A stretch of 64,000 nt of DNA from Paenibacillus brasilensis (GCF_009363115.1 NZ_CP045298.1:2014001-2078000); one strand, 5' to 3'; shown: positions 25,166 through 35,034, counted from the first letter of the stretch. The notes: generated from the sequence alone by a model not told the origin. Program-made: numbers and translations.

Positions 25166-25995
25166 TGCAACGCAGCCGTACGGGACGTATTTTGCTGGAA
25201 GCGGGCATGATTATATTATCGCTGTTATTTCTGTATCCGCTGTTTCTCGCTATTAACAATTCGTTCAAAAGCTTCGCTGAGGTCATGACCGACGTCATTG
25301 CGCTGCCCAAGCAGTTTTCGCTGGATAACTACGTATATGTATGGCAGTTTATTAACTACCCGCGCTTGTTTCTGAACAACACGATCATTACGGTGGTCGG
25401 CCTGGCAGGTATCGTGCTGATATCCTCCATCGCCGCCTACAAGCTGGCACGAACCAAAAGCAAATGGAACTCCGTGATTTACATGCTGTGCATCATGCCG
25501 ATGCTGATTCCGTTTCAGTCCATCATGCTAACCGTCCTGCGGCTGGCAAAAGATCTGAATTTGGCGGATAGCACTTGGGGGCTTGGCCTATTGTACTGGG
25601 GTTTTGGCGCACCGCTGGCCGTATTTATTTATCACGGCTTCGTGAAAGGTATTCCTGCCGAAATTGACGAAAGCGCCAAGATCGACGGAGCCTCGGGCTT
25701 CCGGCTGTTCTTTTCCGTGATTTTTCCCTTGCTGAAATCGGTCACCGCCACCATCATTATTATCGACGTGATGTGGATCTGGAATGATTTCCTGCTGCCC
25801 CTGCTCATGGTTAACGGCTCGCCCAGCACCAAAACGCTTACGCTGGCGGCTTATACCTTCGTTGGGCAGTATACATCAGACTGGCAATATGCCATGACCG
25901 CCATGGTAATGGCCGTGCTGCCTTCCATTATTGTATTTATCTTTCTGCAAAAATACATTGTCAAAAGCGTTGTTGCCGGAGCCGTCAAAGGCTGA
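25165..25995 (+). CDS. Sugar ABC transporter permease (MalG/UgpE type)
   Basis: 276 residues with six membrane helices; EAA-type loop EIDESAKIDGASGFRLFFSVIFP near residue 170. The start ATG shares one base with the stop of the upstream permease, so the two form a coupled heterodimer. Ended by the bidirectional hairpin at 26026-26053. Substrate unknown; a plant-derived oligosaccharide is plausible given the surrounding pectin and starch enzymes. Confidence 0.92.
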   Translation: MQRSRTGRILLEAGMIILSLLFLYPLFLAINNSFKSFAEVMTDVIALPKQFSLDNYVYVWQFINYPRLFLNNTIITVVGLAGIVLISSIAAYKLARTKSKWNSVIYMLCIMPMLIPFQSIMLTVLRLAKDLNLADSTWGLGLLYWGFGAPLAVFIYHGFVKGIPAEIDESAKIDGASGFRLFFSVIFPLLKSVTATIIIIDVMWIWNDFLLPLLMVNGSPSTKTLTLAAYTFVGQYTSDWQYAMTAMVMAVLPSIIVFIFLQKYIVKSVVAGAVKG

Positions 25996-26023
25996 GACAA
26001 GCATATGAATATAAAGGTGAAAA

Positions 26024-26054
26024 TGAGGACTTGTGTATAATTAACGCAAGTCCT
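26024..26054. terminator. Bidirectional terminator between permease and sipS genes
   Basis: GAGGACTTG pairs with CAAGTCCTC across 13 bases between two convergent genes. Confidence 0.75.
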
Positions 26055-26097
26055 CTTACCTTACCCTCAGTAAATATTAGTCTTAGGCGCTCCTATA

Positions 26098-26718
26098 TTA
26101 TTTATGCTTAACCCACTGCATACTGTCCAGCGGCCAAAAAATTACATCCGCGCGGCCAACAATATCTTTTATCGAGACAAAGCCAATAGCACGACTGTCT
26201 CTACTGTTATTGCGGTGATCACCCATGACAAAAATATATCCCTCGGGAACCTTGGAGTCCGTTATGGTTCCGTTTGGGAAGTCCACATTGTTGTATAGCT
26301 CTCCCTTGGCGTGTGCCGCTTGGATGGCCTCTTGAATGTATGGCTCCTCTACTTTCTTGCCATTGACGTACAGGTTGTCGCCTTGGTACTGGATCTTATC
26401 CCCTGCAACACCAATGACACGCTTGATAAAATCCTTACTTTCCTTTCTCACATGAAATACAATAACCTCACCGGGCTTGGGATCACGCAAACTATAAATC
26501 ATCTTGTTCACGACAACTCGTTCATCTGTCTTGAAGTTCGGTTCCATGGATGCTCCCTCAACGATAAATGGCGCAAATAGCAGCCAACGTATAATGAACA
26601 CGAGTACAATGGCCACAACAATCGCTTTAAGCCAATCTATCATCTCACTTTTAGCTAGCGGCTGCTTTTCTAGCAATTCTTTGGATGTTGGATTCGTCAA
26701 ATCATTTCCATTTCCCAT
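26098..26718 (-). CDS. sipS: Type I signal peptidase (SipS/LepB family)
   Basis: 206 residues. One N-terminal membrane helix (about 29-48) after a cytoplasmic tail; the catalytic Ser is in EGASMEPNF and the general-base Lys in DFIKRVIGV, and the box GDHRNNSRDSR is intact. It cleaves signal peptides of exported proteins on the outer face of the membrane, which fits the many secreted enzymes around it. Upstream, ATG 26718 is preceded by AAGGCGGG. Monocistronic. Confidence 0.95.
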   Translation of the reverse strand: MGNGNDLTNPTSKELLEKQPLAKSEMIDWLKAIVVAIVLVFIIRWLLFAPFIVEGASMEPNFKTDERVVVNKMIYSLRDPKPGEVIVFHVRKESKDFIKRVIGVAGDKIQYQGDNLYVNGKKVEEPYIQEAIQAAHAKGELYNNVDFPNGTITDSKVPEGYIFVMGDHRNNSRDSRAIGFVSIKDIVGRADVIFWPLDSMQWVKHK

Positions 26719-27050
26719 GTGTTAAACCCGCCTTTTCTCACAGATTCCACTTCTATTATATGTATAATGTTTAAGTATAATCAAATTTCCCCAGTCTGGC
26801 AAAACTTCATTTTTAGTTGAAACAAAAGTGTGAACTTTTTTTCACAATCCAAAAAAAGAAATAAAAAAACTATTAATGCAAACGTTAACATATATTACAC
26901 TGTGCATATGCATCTTAGAGCGTTTTGGACATAGGGTAATTGAATCTGTCACCCAGGAGGTGTCCTATTTTTTACTGGAAAGACGGCATGAGCCACTTGT
27001 ACTATGCTAACTTTTTTTAAAAATAAGAGATCAAATAAGGAGGAATTTAC
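26719..27050 (+). promoter_or_regulatory. Pectate lyase upstream region with cre-like site
   Basis: 332 bases without a gene. TGCAAACGTTAACA at 26877-26890 differs by one base from the cre consensus. A small CACC/GGTG hairpin followed by T-rich sequence at 26950-26975 may be an attenuator, but the evidence is weak. Confidence 0.5.
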
Positions 27051-28196
27051 ATGTTTAAACGCAATGATCGTCCAAAACAAGGATTTAACGCTCTAAGTCT
27101 CGGTGTTTCTTTTGTTTTCGCTTCTTCATGCCTTATTGGAACCGCTTACGCAGATACGTCATCCGATATTCCTTCCTCTATACAGGCAACAGAGATTTCC
27201 AGTGCAGTTGATTCATCTGCTGTGTCCACAACGTTGGCGGCAGGCGACTTGTACGTGGCACCAAATGGTAACGTGTCCAATCCAGGTACTATATCCAGTC
27301 CTACTACGCTCGAAGCAGCACTAACGCAAATCGCACCGGGTAAAACCATTTACCTGCGGGGCGGCAAATACACCTACTCCTCAACGATCACCGTTCAGCA
27401 TGGAAATAACGGCAGCAAGGGCTCCCTCAAGGGACTGGTTGCTTACGGCAGCGAAAAGCCGGTGCTTGATTTTTCAGCTCAAGCCTTTGGTTCAAGCAAT
27501 CGGGGACTTCAGCTTAACGGAGATTACTGGCTGGTCAAAGGGCTTGAGGTCAAAGGGGCCGGGGATAACGGTATCTATATTGGCGGCAGCAATAACCGGA
27601 TTGAAAATGTGGAAACCCACCACAATCGGGATACGGGACTCCAGCTTGGACGTTGTTCCACTACCGCCCCCGACAGTGAGTGGCCTTCAAACAATCTGAT
27701 TTTGAATTCCTACTCTCACGATAACGCTGATCCCGATAATGGTGAGGATGCCGACGGCTTTGCCGCCAAGCTGACTGTTGGACCAGGCAATGTGTTTGAT
27801 AACTGCCTGGCTGCGTACAACGTAGACGATGGCTGGGATTTGTTTAGCAAATCCGAAACAGGTCCCATCGGTGAAGTAACCATTTTGAACAGTGTCGCTC
27901 ACCACAACGGACAGACCTCCGATGGAACGTCTACCGCGAACAGCGACGGCAACGGCTTTAAGCTGGGTGGAGACAAAATCAAAGTCAACCATATCGTGAA
28001 AAACAGTATTGCTTTTCAGAACAAGAAACACGGCTTCACCTACAACAGCAACCCCGGCAGTATTACGTTGACCAATAATACCTCGTGGGACAATGGTCAA
28101 AGTAATTTTGCTTTTGAGGTGACTGTATCATGGCAAATCCAATATCACAACCAACAGCCAATCCGACAAAAACAGATTCTTGGGCTGTTCGCATGA
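27051..28196 (+). pseudogene. Secreted pectate lyase, family PL9, C-terminally truncated
   Basis: 381 codons. A signal peptide of about 34 residues (ending AYA) and an extended N-terminus precede a right-handed beta-helix with DNGIYIGGSNNRIENV, GEDADGFAAK and SDGNGFKLGG, the last holding the Lys that acts as base in PL9. After FAFE near base 28115 the homology stops, and 23 unrelated codons run out of frame into the start of the GH105 gene, so the last coils of the helix are missing. ATG 27051 follows AAGGAGG. The deletion ends just before the ribosome binding site of the downstream gene. Activity is doubtful, although the visible catalytic Lys remains. Confidence 0.83.
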
Positions 28197-29257
28197 GCGA
28201 CTCTGTATTGGAACGGAGTCCTGAATTTTATGAAAAATGGGAATATGATCACGGTGTCATTTATAAAGGTCTGGAATGGGTCGGCGAACTGACAGGCGAT
28301 CCCAAGTATATGGAATATGTAAAAAAACATATGGATCATTTTGTTGACGAAAATGGCGTGATTCAGCGCTATAAAGTAGATGAGTACAACATTGACCACG
28401 TCAATAACGGCAAGCTGCTTTTCCCTCTGTATCATGCTACAGGGGATGAACGGTATAAGAAGGCAGCTTACCAATTGCGCAGCCAGTTGGAAAAACACCC
28501 GCGTACCAGCGAGGGCGCATTCTGGCATAAGCAAATCTATCCATACCAAATTTGGCTGGACGGCCTGTACATGGGTGCGCCGTTCTACGCTGAATTTATC
28601 CGTGAATTCGGAGATCCGTCAGAGTTTGACGATGTGACCCTGCAATTCAAGCTGTGCTACAAGCATACACGTGATCCTGAAACGGGTCTGCTCTATCACG
28701 CTTGGGATGAGAAGCTTGAGCAGCCTTGGTGCAACCCGCAGACAGGCTGTTCCAAAAACTTCTGGGGACGCTCGATGGGCTGGTTCGTCATGGCACTCGT
28801 TGATGTGCTGGACTTTATTCCGGAGGATCATGCAGATCGTCCTGCCTTGATCAAGATGCTGACAGAAACACTGGAAGCCCTGCTGAAGGTCCGCGATGGA
28901 GCTAGCGGTGTCTTTTATCAGGTACTCAATCTGGGCCATGTAAAAGGAAATTATCTGGAAGCGTCCGCTTCCTGCATGATTCTATATGCTATCGCCAAAG
29001 GCGTGCGCAAAGGCTATCTGCCAGAGCATTATCACCAAGAAGCGGAGATTATCCGCAAGGGAATTATTGATGAATTTATTACGATTACCGAAGAAGGACT
29101 CGTGAATCTGAACAAAACGGTGCAAGTAAGCGGCTTGGGCGGTAAGGATCGTCGAGACGGTACATTCGCCTACTATATCAGCGAGCCTATTGTAACCAAC
29201 GATCCTAAAGGTATCGGAGCTTTTATTCAGGCGATGGGTGAAGCAGAGCGGATCTAA
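28130..29257 (+). CDS. GH105 unsaturated rhamnogalacturonyl hydrolase (YteR-like)
   Basis: 375 residues, no signal peptide, so cytoplasmic. The (alpha/alpha)6 barrel shows the catalytic Asp in IWLDGLYMGAPFY, the WGRSMGWF block and GTFAYYISEP near the end. It removes the unsaturated uronic acid that pectate or rhamnogalacturonan lyases leave on oligosaccharides, so it is the natural partner of the PL9 enzyme upstream. ATG 28130 follows TGAGGTGA by 6 bases, a site that lies inside the end of the truncated PL9 frame. The gene itself appears complete. Confidence 0.92.
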   Translation: MANPISQPTANPTKTDSWAVRMSDSVLERSPEFYEKWEYDHGVIYKGLEWVGELTGDPKYMEYVKKHMDHFVDENGVIQRYKVDEYNIDHVNNGKLLFPLYHATGDERYKKAAYQLRSQLEKHPRTSEGAFWHKQIYPYQIWLDGLYMGAPFYAEFIREFGDPSEFDDVTLQFKLCYKHTRDPETGLLYHAWDEKLEQPWCNPQTGCSKNFWGRSMGWFVMALVDVLDFIPEDHADRPALIKMLTETLEALLKVRDGASGVFYQVLNLGHVKGNYLEASASCMILYAIAKGVRKGYLPEHYHQEAEIIRKGIIDEFITITEEGLVNLNKTVQVSGLGGKDRRDGTFAYYISEPIVTNDPKGIGAFIQAMGEAERI

Positions 29258-29283
29258 AGCAGAAAGCAACTGCATATGCTGCA

Positions 29284-29320
29284 ATGAAAAGGACGAGGCT
29301 AATGATTCTCGTCCTTTAGT
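29284..29320. terminator. Bidirectional terminator between GH105 and Rpn genes
   Basis: AAAGGACGAG pairs with CTCGTCCTTT across 10 bases between convergent genes. Confidence 0.8.
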
Positions 29321-29326
29321 GATCCA

Positions 29327-30211
29327 TCATTTATTTTTCAAATCCAGAATCTCTGACTCAGACAACCCAGAGGCTCTTGCTATAATGGAGACCTCGACTC
29401 CCAAAGTAAGAAGCTCTTTGGCCATTTCAACCGCCTTCTTCCGTTTACCTAGAGCCTCACCACGAGCCTCACCACGAGCCTCACCACGAGCCTCACCCTC
29501 AGCTAGTGCTCCTTCAATCATAGAAGCTTCATCATGCAAGTATTTCTGTCTATCCTCATATAATCGTCGGGCTTCTGTATCCTGACTAAGAAATTCTAGC
29601 GTATCCATTGCTTTCTTTAATACAGGCTCATTCATCTTCAGCACCTCCCAATTGGATTTGTCGGCACCCTTTAGAAATAGTAACCAGTTGACCAATCCAC
29701 CATTTTCAACGGGAACCGCGTGATCGTCCAGTTTTGGCAACTCCAGAAAATGTAGCTCAATATCATCAATTAACGGGATACCACTGCGATCTTCCCGTAA
29801 GTGAAATACATTATGGTAATGCTCGTTGGGAAGAAACGAGTAATTCAGAATGTTGATGGTGACACACTTCTTCAGCAGCTTATAGGACTGACCTTCCTGC
29901 AATTGTCCGCTATAAAGCTTACTCCAATAAAATAGTGTTCGCTTTTCTGTGTCATACTTATTGAATAACTGCATTTCTACATTAATCAATTCGCCCTCAT
30001 CCGTCTTTGCATGAATATCCAAGATGGATTGCTTATCACGAGGGGCATCTTTCTCCGTATAAGGATTGAGAAGAATAATTTCTGTTAGAGCAGGCTTTCC
30101 AGCTTCGATAAATGTTCTATTGAGGAAGGTCAACAGGACATCACGGTTTTCCTCACTGCCGAAAATACGTTTAAATAAAAAATCATTTCGAGGATTAAGC
30201 AACTCAGCCAT
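29327..30211 (-). CDS. Rpn family PD-(D/E)XK recombination-promoting nuclease/putative transposase
   Basis: 294 residues from ATG 30211 (GGAG 9 bases upstream); TTG 30220 overlaps the box. The N-terminus LNPRNDFLFKRIFG is the family hallmark, and nuclease-core residues lie in SILDIHAKTDEGELINVEMQ (Asp, Glu-x-Gln). Residues about 235-260 are a GEAR/GEAL repeat encoded by 12-base tandem units, followed by a basic helix and a helix-turn-helix-like tail (LGVEVSIIARASGLSESEI). E. coli Rpn proteins act as DNA endonucleases that promote recombination; the role in Paenibacillus is unknown. Not linked to any IS ends here. Confidence 0.9.
   Translation of the reverse strand: MAELLNPRNDFLFKRIFGSEENRDVLLTFLNRTFIEAGKPALTEIILLNPYTEKDAPRDKQSILDIHAKTDEGELINVEMQLFNKYDTEKRTLFYWSKLYSGQLQEGQSYKLLKKCVTINILNYSFLPNEHYHNVFHLREDRSGIPLIDDIELHFLELPKLDDHAVPVENGGLVNWLLFLKGADKSNWEVLKMNEPVLKKAMDTLEFLSQDTEARRLYEDRQKYLHDEASMIEGALAEGEARGEARGEARGEALGKRKKAVEMAKELLTLGVEVSIIARASGLSESEILDLKNK
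29452..29497 (+). repeat. 12-base tandem repeat inside the Rpn gene
   Basis: About 3.8 copies of GAGCCTCACCAC, in frame with the minus-strand gene and encoding GEAR units. Copy number can change by slippage in 4-residue steps without breaking the frame. Confidence 0.9.
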
Positions 30212-30309
30212 TTGTATCAACTCCGTTTAACATTAGTATACCACGCTGAGAAACCCTTAGACATACACTACACAGGAACGAACAAATTGTTTTTTGTATC
30301 ATCGATTAT

Positions 30310-31266
30310 CTACTTCATAATCTTAAATTCATATCCCTGTTTCTTTAGATACTCTATAATTTGCGGCAAAGCTTTTGCAGTTTCTTCCTTGCCATAGGTA
30401 TCATGCATTAAGATCACGGCCTTTTCCCGACCTTTTACTGACTTTATGAATTGGTTTACTAATGCGGCTGCTTTCTTGGGCTTACCCTCTGCATCTTTGT
30501 TTAGTACGTTCCAATCTACTTGATGGTAATCCTTTTGAAGTAATACTTTATCCAATGCAGCCATCCCCTGCGGATCTCTTCTCTTCCATGTCATGTGTCC
30601 ACCCGGGAATCGGATCATTCTTGTAGAGAAGTCCGGTCCCAGAATACTCTTTAAGACCTGATTGTCCCTCTCAATATCCTGCATAACACGGTCTACATTT
30701 ACTTTCCTGTGAGGATACAAATACTTATAATTATGTGAATACGTATGATTTCCGATCGCATGACCTTCTTTAACGATTCTTTTGACAATGTTTCTTGTGT
30801 GTTCATTTTCATTGGCTTCCTTGCCTACGATAAAAAAGGTTGCCTTTACCTTCTGTTTATTCAGAATATCCAGTATTTGAGGTGTTACCGTTACGGATGG
30901 TCCGTCATCAAAAGAGAGATAAGCTACCTTTTTCCCATTCGCACCATCCGGCAATTGCCCGAGCATTTGCTGGTTTAAATACTTCTCAACAAAAGCACCG
31001 TCTTCAACGTCGGTTTCGTCTTTTGATATAGCTGCTTTACCCTTTGAGTCCGCATTTGCTTGTACTTTTGATGGATCATGCGCTACGGAATCTGTCTTTT
31101 GGGCAAGCTCCTGCGTTTGTGCGGGTGATTTGCTGTCTGAGACCTTTATCGTAATAAAAGTAATACAACCTACTACAAATAATAAAATAGCAACCAACAT
31201 GAGTCTTCTTCTGTTTCTTCTTGAACGGTGCTCGCTTGCCCTACTATGTGAATAGCCCTTTTCCAT
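30310..31266 (-). CDS. Membrane-anchored polysaccharide deacetylase (NodB domain)
   Basis: 318 residues from ATG 31266, 10 bases after GGAGGT. A basic N-terminus (SRRNRRRLM) and one membrane helix orient the enzyme outward; a Ser/Lys/Asp-rich linker follows, then the NodB domain with SFDDGPS (metal Asp), GNHTYSHNY (metal His pair), RFPGGH and LMHDTYGKEET. These are the five motifs of CE4 deacetylases such as PgdA. It likely removes acetyl groups from cell-wall peptidoglycan. The next gene, an OatA-like O-acetyltransferase on the same strand, also modifies peptidoglycan. Confidence 0.92.
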   Translation of the reverse strand: MEKGYSHSRASEHRSRRNRRRLMLVAILLFVVGCITFITIKVSDSKSPAQTQELAQKTDSVAHDPSKVQANADSKGKAAISKDETDVEDGAFVEKYLNQQMLGQLPDGANGKKVAYLSFDDGPSVTVTPQILDILNKQKVKATFFIVGKEANENEHTRNIVKRIVKEGHAIGNHTYSHNYKYLYPHRKVNVDRVMQDIERDNQVLKSILGPDFSTRMIRFPGGHMTWKRRDPQGMAALDKVLLQKDYHQVDWNVLNKDAEGKPKKAAALVNQFIKSVKGREKAVILMHDTYGKEETAKALPQIIEYLKKQGYEFKIMK

Positions 31267-31377
31267 TAGCTTATGTACCTCCACACCACGTTTGATATTC
31301 TCTAAATATAGACATATTTACATAGGTTACTTTACCACAAAGTGCGCTCCCCTTTGGAGTCTCAACCTAAAATAAGA

Positions 31378-31424
31378 AAAACCACCGGATCAGGGGACAA
31401 CCTACTCCCGGTGGCTTTTTCACT
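31378..31424 (-). terminator. Terminator downstream of the OatA-like gene
   Basis: On the minus strand GCCACCGG pairs with CCGGTGGT and is followed by TTTTTC; flanking A run on the other side makes it potentially bidirectional. Confidence 0.8.
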
Positions 31425-31461
31425 TACCTTGCTTAAAGAAGTTTATGAGCATGATTGCTAA

Positions 31462-33417
31462 TTATGAAGATTGCTTCGTTAGGGCCTGAGCCAACAAAGA
31501 CGCATAGGCTTTGGCGCCCTTGGGTTTCAAATGAACTCCGTCATGTTCAAAGTACGAGTTTTTACCAGAGCTGGCTCCGTACCAATCAATCATTGTAATT
31601 CGCGGGTCCTGAGACGCTGCTTCGGCAAGATGCTCGTTCACAATGCTCTCCCACGGCCGAGGCACACGGGTATTCACGAGTATAATACGCTTCGCATCCT
31701 TCAGACTGTCCAGCAGATTGGATAGCTGGTCCTTGGTAAAAGCGCCGTTCGTGCCCAGCTCAATAATAACCGTCTTTCCCAGCTGCCCATTCTGTCTCAG
31801 CTGCTCCAGTACGGCAGGCGCTTCCGCCATCTGACGGCCGATCCGCCCATCTACAACAGCGCCTGGAAAGAATTCCTCAATGTACGACTGTACATCCAGC
31901 ATGACAGAGTCCCCAATCGCAGTCACACTTGAACCGTCGACTGTCATAGGCGCAGCCTGTTGGGTTGAAGTATCCGACGTTGTCTTAGCGTTGTCGGTAG
32001 TCCCTTCCTTGACCGTCGTGTTCTTAGACGTTTGAGGTCCGGTCGAGGCTGAAGTCGGCAGCTTGCTGCCTTGGGAAGCTTGCGGCGGCTTGATTTGAGG
32101 CTCCTTGGAAGCGACGGATACCGTGCCATGAAGCGGCGGCATCGCCTTTGACTTGGCAATAGGCTTCTCATCGCTTGATGCTGCCTGGATCGTTGCGTCC
32201 GGAGACGCCACGTATAGGTGAACGGTGCCTGCAAGAACGCCTACAAAAAGCATAGATGCTGCGGTTGTAGGAATCCATCTCCACCGTGCCTGTCTGCGAA
32301 CTGCTGAACGGATTCCCGCAAGCCAGCTACGGAATCCTCCGTGGCGGATCGGCTCCTCGATATATTTAAACGAGAGAGACGCCAGCAATACGGTGGCTAA
32401 CAGTTGTACAATGATTCGCACAACATGCACACCATCGGTATCCACCTGAGGTGTCGTCAGCGTGATGACCGGAACATGCCATAGATACAGCCCGTAGGAA
32501 CGGGCGCCAATCCAGCGCAGTGGCTTGAGTCCCAGCAGTCGGCCAAGATGGCTGACCGGATGTGCCAACGCTGCGACTACAAGAGCAGTGACCAGCGCTA
32601 TGCCTAACAATCCGCCCCGATACAGAGACGGGTCATATTCATTCGAGGCCCACGCCCAGTGACAGAGCAGCAGCAAGCTAATTGCGCCGATGCCGTCCAA
32701 AAGCAACCGTGCCTTGGCAGATGCCTGCTCTTTCAGTTTGCCGCTCGGCCATATCAGGGCCAGCGCTGAACCGATGAGCAGAGTGAATCCACGCGTATCC
32801 GTGCCGTAATACACCCGGCTCGGATCGCTGCCCGGCACATAAAGCACGGCCATTAGAAGCGCAGAGATGAACGCCAGACACGTCACCCAGCCGGCAAGCA
32901 CACTACGCTTGGGCATGTATTTTAGCCCAAGCGCCAGCAACAGCGGCCACAGGATATAAAATTGCTCCTCCACTGCCAGCGACCACAGATGCCCAAGTGG
33001 AGAAGGTGGCCCAAAGCTTTCAAAGTACGAAACCTGATGAAAAATAAACCACCAGTTGCTCATATAGACTAAAGCGGCAGGAACATCTCCGCGCAGGGCG
33101 GTAAGCCGTGACGGATCGAAAAGCAACGAGCACAGGACAATGACAGCTACAACCGTCAACATGGCAGGCAGCAGCCTTCTGGCACGACGCAGCCAGAAAT
33201 CTTTCATTTTAAAGCTATGATATGTATCCCACTGACTGACCAAAATATCGGTAATCAAATACCCTGACAAAGTAAAAAACACGCCTACACCCAACAAACC
33301 ACCCGGCAACCAGTCCGGATTCAGATGATACACAATGACTGCGATGACCGCCAGCGCTCTTAACCCATCCAAACCTGGCATATAACGACGTTGTGATGAC
33401 AGCCGATTCAATTCCAT
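31462..33417 (-). CDS. oatA: Peptidoglycan O-acetyltransferase-like protein (acyltransferase-3 + SGNH domain)
   Basis: 651 residues from ATG 33417 (GAAGGA about 11 bases upstream; the longer reading to 33504 has no hydrophobic or conserved content). Residues about 10-400 form an acyltransferase-3 membrane domain with ten or more helices, starting PGLDGLRALAVIAVIVYH (catalytic His). A Thr/Ser/Lys-rich linker joins an extracellular SGNH domain with GDSVMLD (catalytic Ser) and the DGVHL Asp-His pair near the end. Proteins of this architecture acetylate muramic acid C6-OH and confer lysozyme resistance (OatA). The symbol rests on architecture only; other cell-surface polymers could be the acceptor. 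Confidence 0.88.
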   Translation of the reverse strand: MELNRLSSQRRYMPGLDGLRALAVIAVIVYHLNPDWLPGGLLGVGVFFTLSGYLITDILVSQWDTYHSFKMKDFWLRRARRLLPAMLTVVAVIVLCSLLFDPSRLTALRGDVPAALVYMSNWWFIFHQVSYFESFGPPSPLGHLWSLAVEEQFYILWPLLLALGLKYMPKRSVLAGWVTCLAFISALLMAVLYVPGSDPSRVYYGTDTRGFTLLIGSALALIWPSGKLKEQASAKARLLLDGIGAISLLLLCHWAWASNEYDPSLYRGGLLGIALVTALVVAALAHPVSHLGRLLGLKPLRWIGARSYGLYLWHVPVITLTTPQVDTDGVHVVRIIVQLLATVLLASLSFKYIEEPIRHGGFRSWLAGIRSAVRRQARWRWIPTTAASMLFVGVLAGTVHLYVASPDATIQAASSDEKPIAKSKAMPPLHGTVSVASKEPQIKPPQASQGSKLPTSASTGPQTSKNTTVKEGTTDNAKTTSDTSTQQAAPMTVDGSSVTAIGDSVMLDVQSYIEEFFPGAVVDGRIGRQMAEAPAVLEQLRQNGQLGKTVIIELGTNGAFTKDQLSNLLDSLKDAKRIILVNTRVPRPWESIVNEHLAEAASQDPRITMIDWYGASSGKNSYFEHDGVHLKPKGAKAYASLLAQALTKQSS

Positions 33418-33631
33418 TTCAGCCGCCGTCCTTCTTGCAAATTCAAGCTCCCTGTCTGTTCCAATGCTCTTCTGCCCTTTCTCTCCTGCACATCGTCCGT
33501 GCAATGCCCTATAGCCTTTTTATTCATTATATAAAACTTCATAATCGTAATGATTTCATTGAAGTTAAAATTAATGACAATGTTTTTATTATATCACTCC
33601 TTTCCACACTTAGGTAAGTCGTGATAGATAT

Positions 33632-33673
33632 ACAAAAAAAGGTATCTCCTCCCTTAGGAAGAAATACCTTTTT
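33632..33673 (-). terminator. Terminator after the NSS transporter gene
   Basis: AAAAAGGTATTTC..GAGATACCTTTTTTT on the minus strand, a stem of about 9 pairs with a T run. Confidence 0.8.
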
Positions 33674-33684
33674 ACTGGTTTGGC

Positions 33685-35034
33685 TTAAAATTTGATAATT
33701 CCTGAGGTGTGCAGGAAGACAAGCAACATCAGGACCGGTGCAACATACCGAAGACCGAACAACCATACGCGGAACCAGAAGGGTTTGAGATTTGCATGCT
33801 CACCCGCAGTCTTCCAGTAGTAGCCTGTGAATATAACAATCAACAAGCCGCCTAACGGCAAGAAGATATTAGAGGCTGTGAAGTCAACGAAATCAAAGAA
33901 GGATTTGTCACCAACTTTTAATTCCGGAACCAGCCCCATGGACAATGCAGAAGGGATACCCAGCAGCAAGCACAGGATAGATACGACGATAACCGAACGA
34001 ACCCGGCTCCAGCGGAACCGTTCCATAACATAGGCTACGGGTACTTCCAGCAAGGATACCATAGAACCCAATGCAGCAACCGCCAGCAGTACGAAAAACA
34101 AACCGCCGAAGAAAGCGCCGAAAGGCATGGCAGAGAATGCAGCCGGTAAAGCAATAAAGACCAGAGACGGCCCTTGAGCCGGGTTAATGCCAAAGGAAAA
34201 GGTTGTAGGGAAAATAATCATGCCTGCGATAAACGCATAGATTAAATCCCCGCCACCAACTGCCAGCATGGCTCCACCCAGCGATTGTCGACGATCCACA
34301 TAAGCACCGTAAGTGACCATAATCCCCATCCCTAGTGAGAGCGAGAAGAAGGCATGTCCCAAAGCAACCAATGCAGACTCTATACTAAGCTTAGAGAAGT
34401 CAGGGTTCAGAAAGAAGGATACACCCGCACCTGAGCCTGGCAGCATAAGCGCATTTACCATTAACACGAGCAACAGAATAACCTTGGCAGGAATCAAAAT
34501 TTTATTGAACTTTTCAATCCCGTTCGATACCCCGAGGGTAACTACGATGGACGTAAATGCAAAAACAACTAGCAGCCAAACCAACGGAGCGTAGCCCGAT
34601 GAAAAGGAAGCAAACTGTCCAGCAAAATCCTTATTTGAAAACAGACTTCCACTAAATGCCTCTACGGCATAGTGCAGTGTCCAGCCTCCTACAATGGCAT
34701 AAAACGATAAAATAACAAACGGCACGATAACAAACATAATGCTCATCTTGCCCCATATCGGATGACCGCCTACTTTTACCATCGCAGAAGCAGCACTTCC
34801 CCGACCCGCACGGCCAAGCGCCAGCTCTGCCAAAAGTACAGGCAAACCTACAAGCAACAGGCAGACAATAAACAACAAGAAAAATGCAGCTCCGCCATAT
34901 TTCCCGGTAATATACGGAAATTTCCATATGTTACCCAATCCTGCTGCACTCCCGATCGCTGCCAATATGAATCCGGCCGACGAGAAGCGTTCATTCTTAT
35001 CTGACAGGCTATTCTGCCCCTTGCTCAAACTCAT
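33685..35034 (-). CDS. Neurotransmitter:sodium symporter (NSS/SNF) family transporter
   Basis: 449 residues from ATG 35034, after GAGGGGG; the extra 17 codons upstream lack a box. Twelve membrane helices. The unwound helix-1 motif GSAAGLGNIWKFPY that binds Na+ and substrate is intact, as is GMGIMVTYGAY in helix 6. Bacterial members such as LeuT/MhsT import hydrophobic amino acids or tryptophan with sodium. Substrate not predictable. Single gene, divergent AT-rich region of 170 bases upstream. Confidence 0.93.
   Translation of the reverse strand: MSLSKGQNSLSDKNERFSSAGFILAAIGSAAGLGNIWKFPYITGKYGGAAFFLLFIVCLLLVGLPVLLAELALGRAGRGSAASAMVKVGGHPIWGKMSIMFVIVPFVILSFYAIVGGWTLHYAVEAFSGSLFSNKDFAGQFASFSSGYAPLVWLLVVFAFTSIVVTLGVSNGIEKFNKILIPAKVILLLVLMVNALMLPGSGAGVSFFLNPDFSKLSIESALVALGHAFFSLSLGMGIMVTYGAYVDRRQSLGGAMLAVGGGDLIYAFIAGMIIFPTTFSFGINPAQGPSLVFIALPAAFSAMPFGAFFGGLFFVLLAVAALGSMVSLLEVPVAYVMERFRWSRVRSVIVVSILCLLLGIPSALSMGLVPELKVGDKSFFDFVDFTASNIFLPLGGLLIVIFTGYYWKTAGEHANLKPFWFRVWLFGLRYVAPVLMLLVFLHTSGIIKF

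Noticed and set aside
29452..29497. Short tandem repeats as a CRISPR array
   Set aside because: Units are 12 bases without spacers and are in frame with a coding gene.
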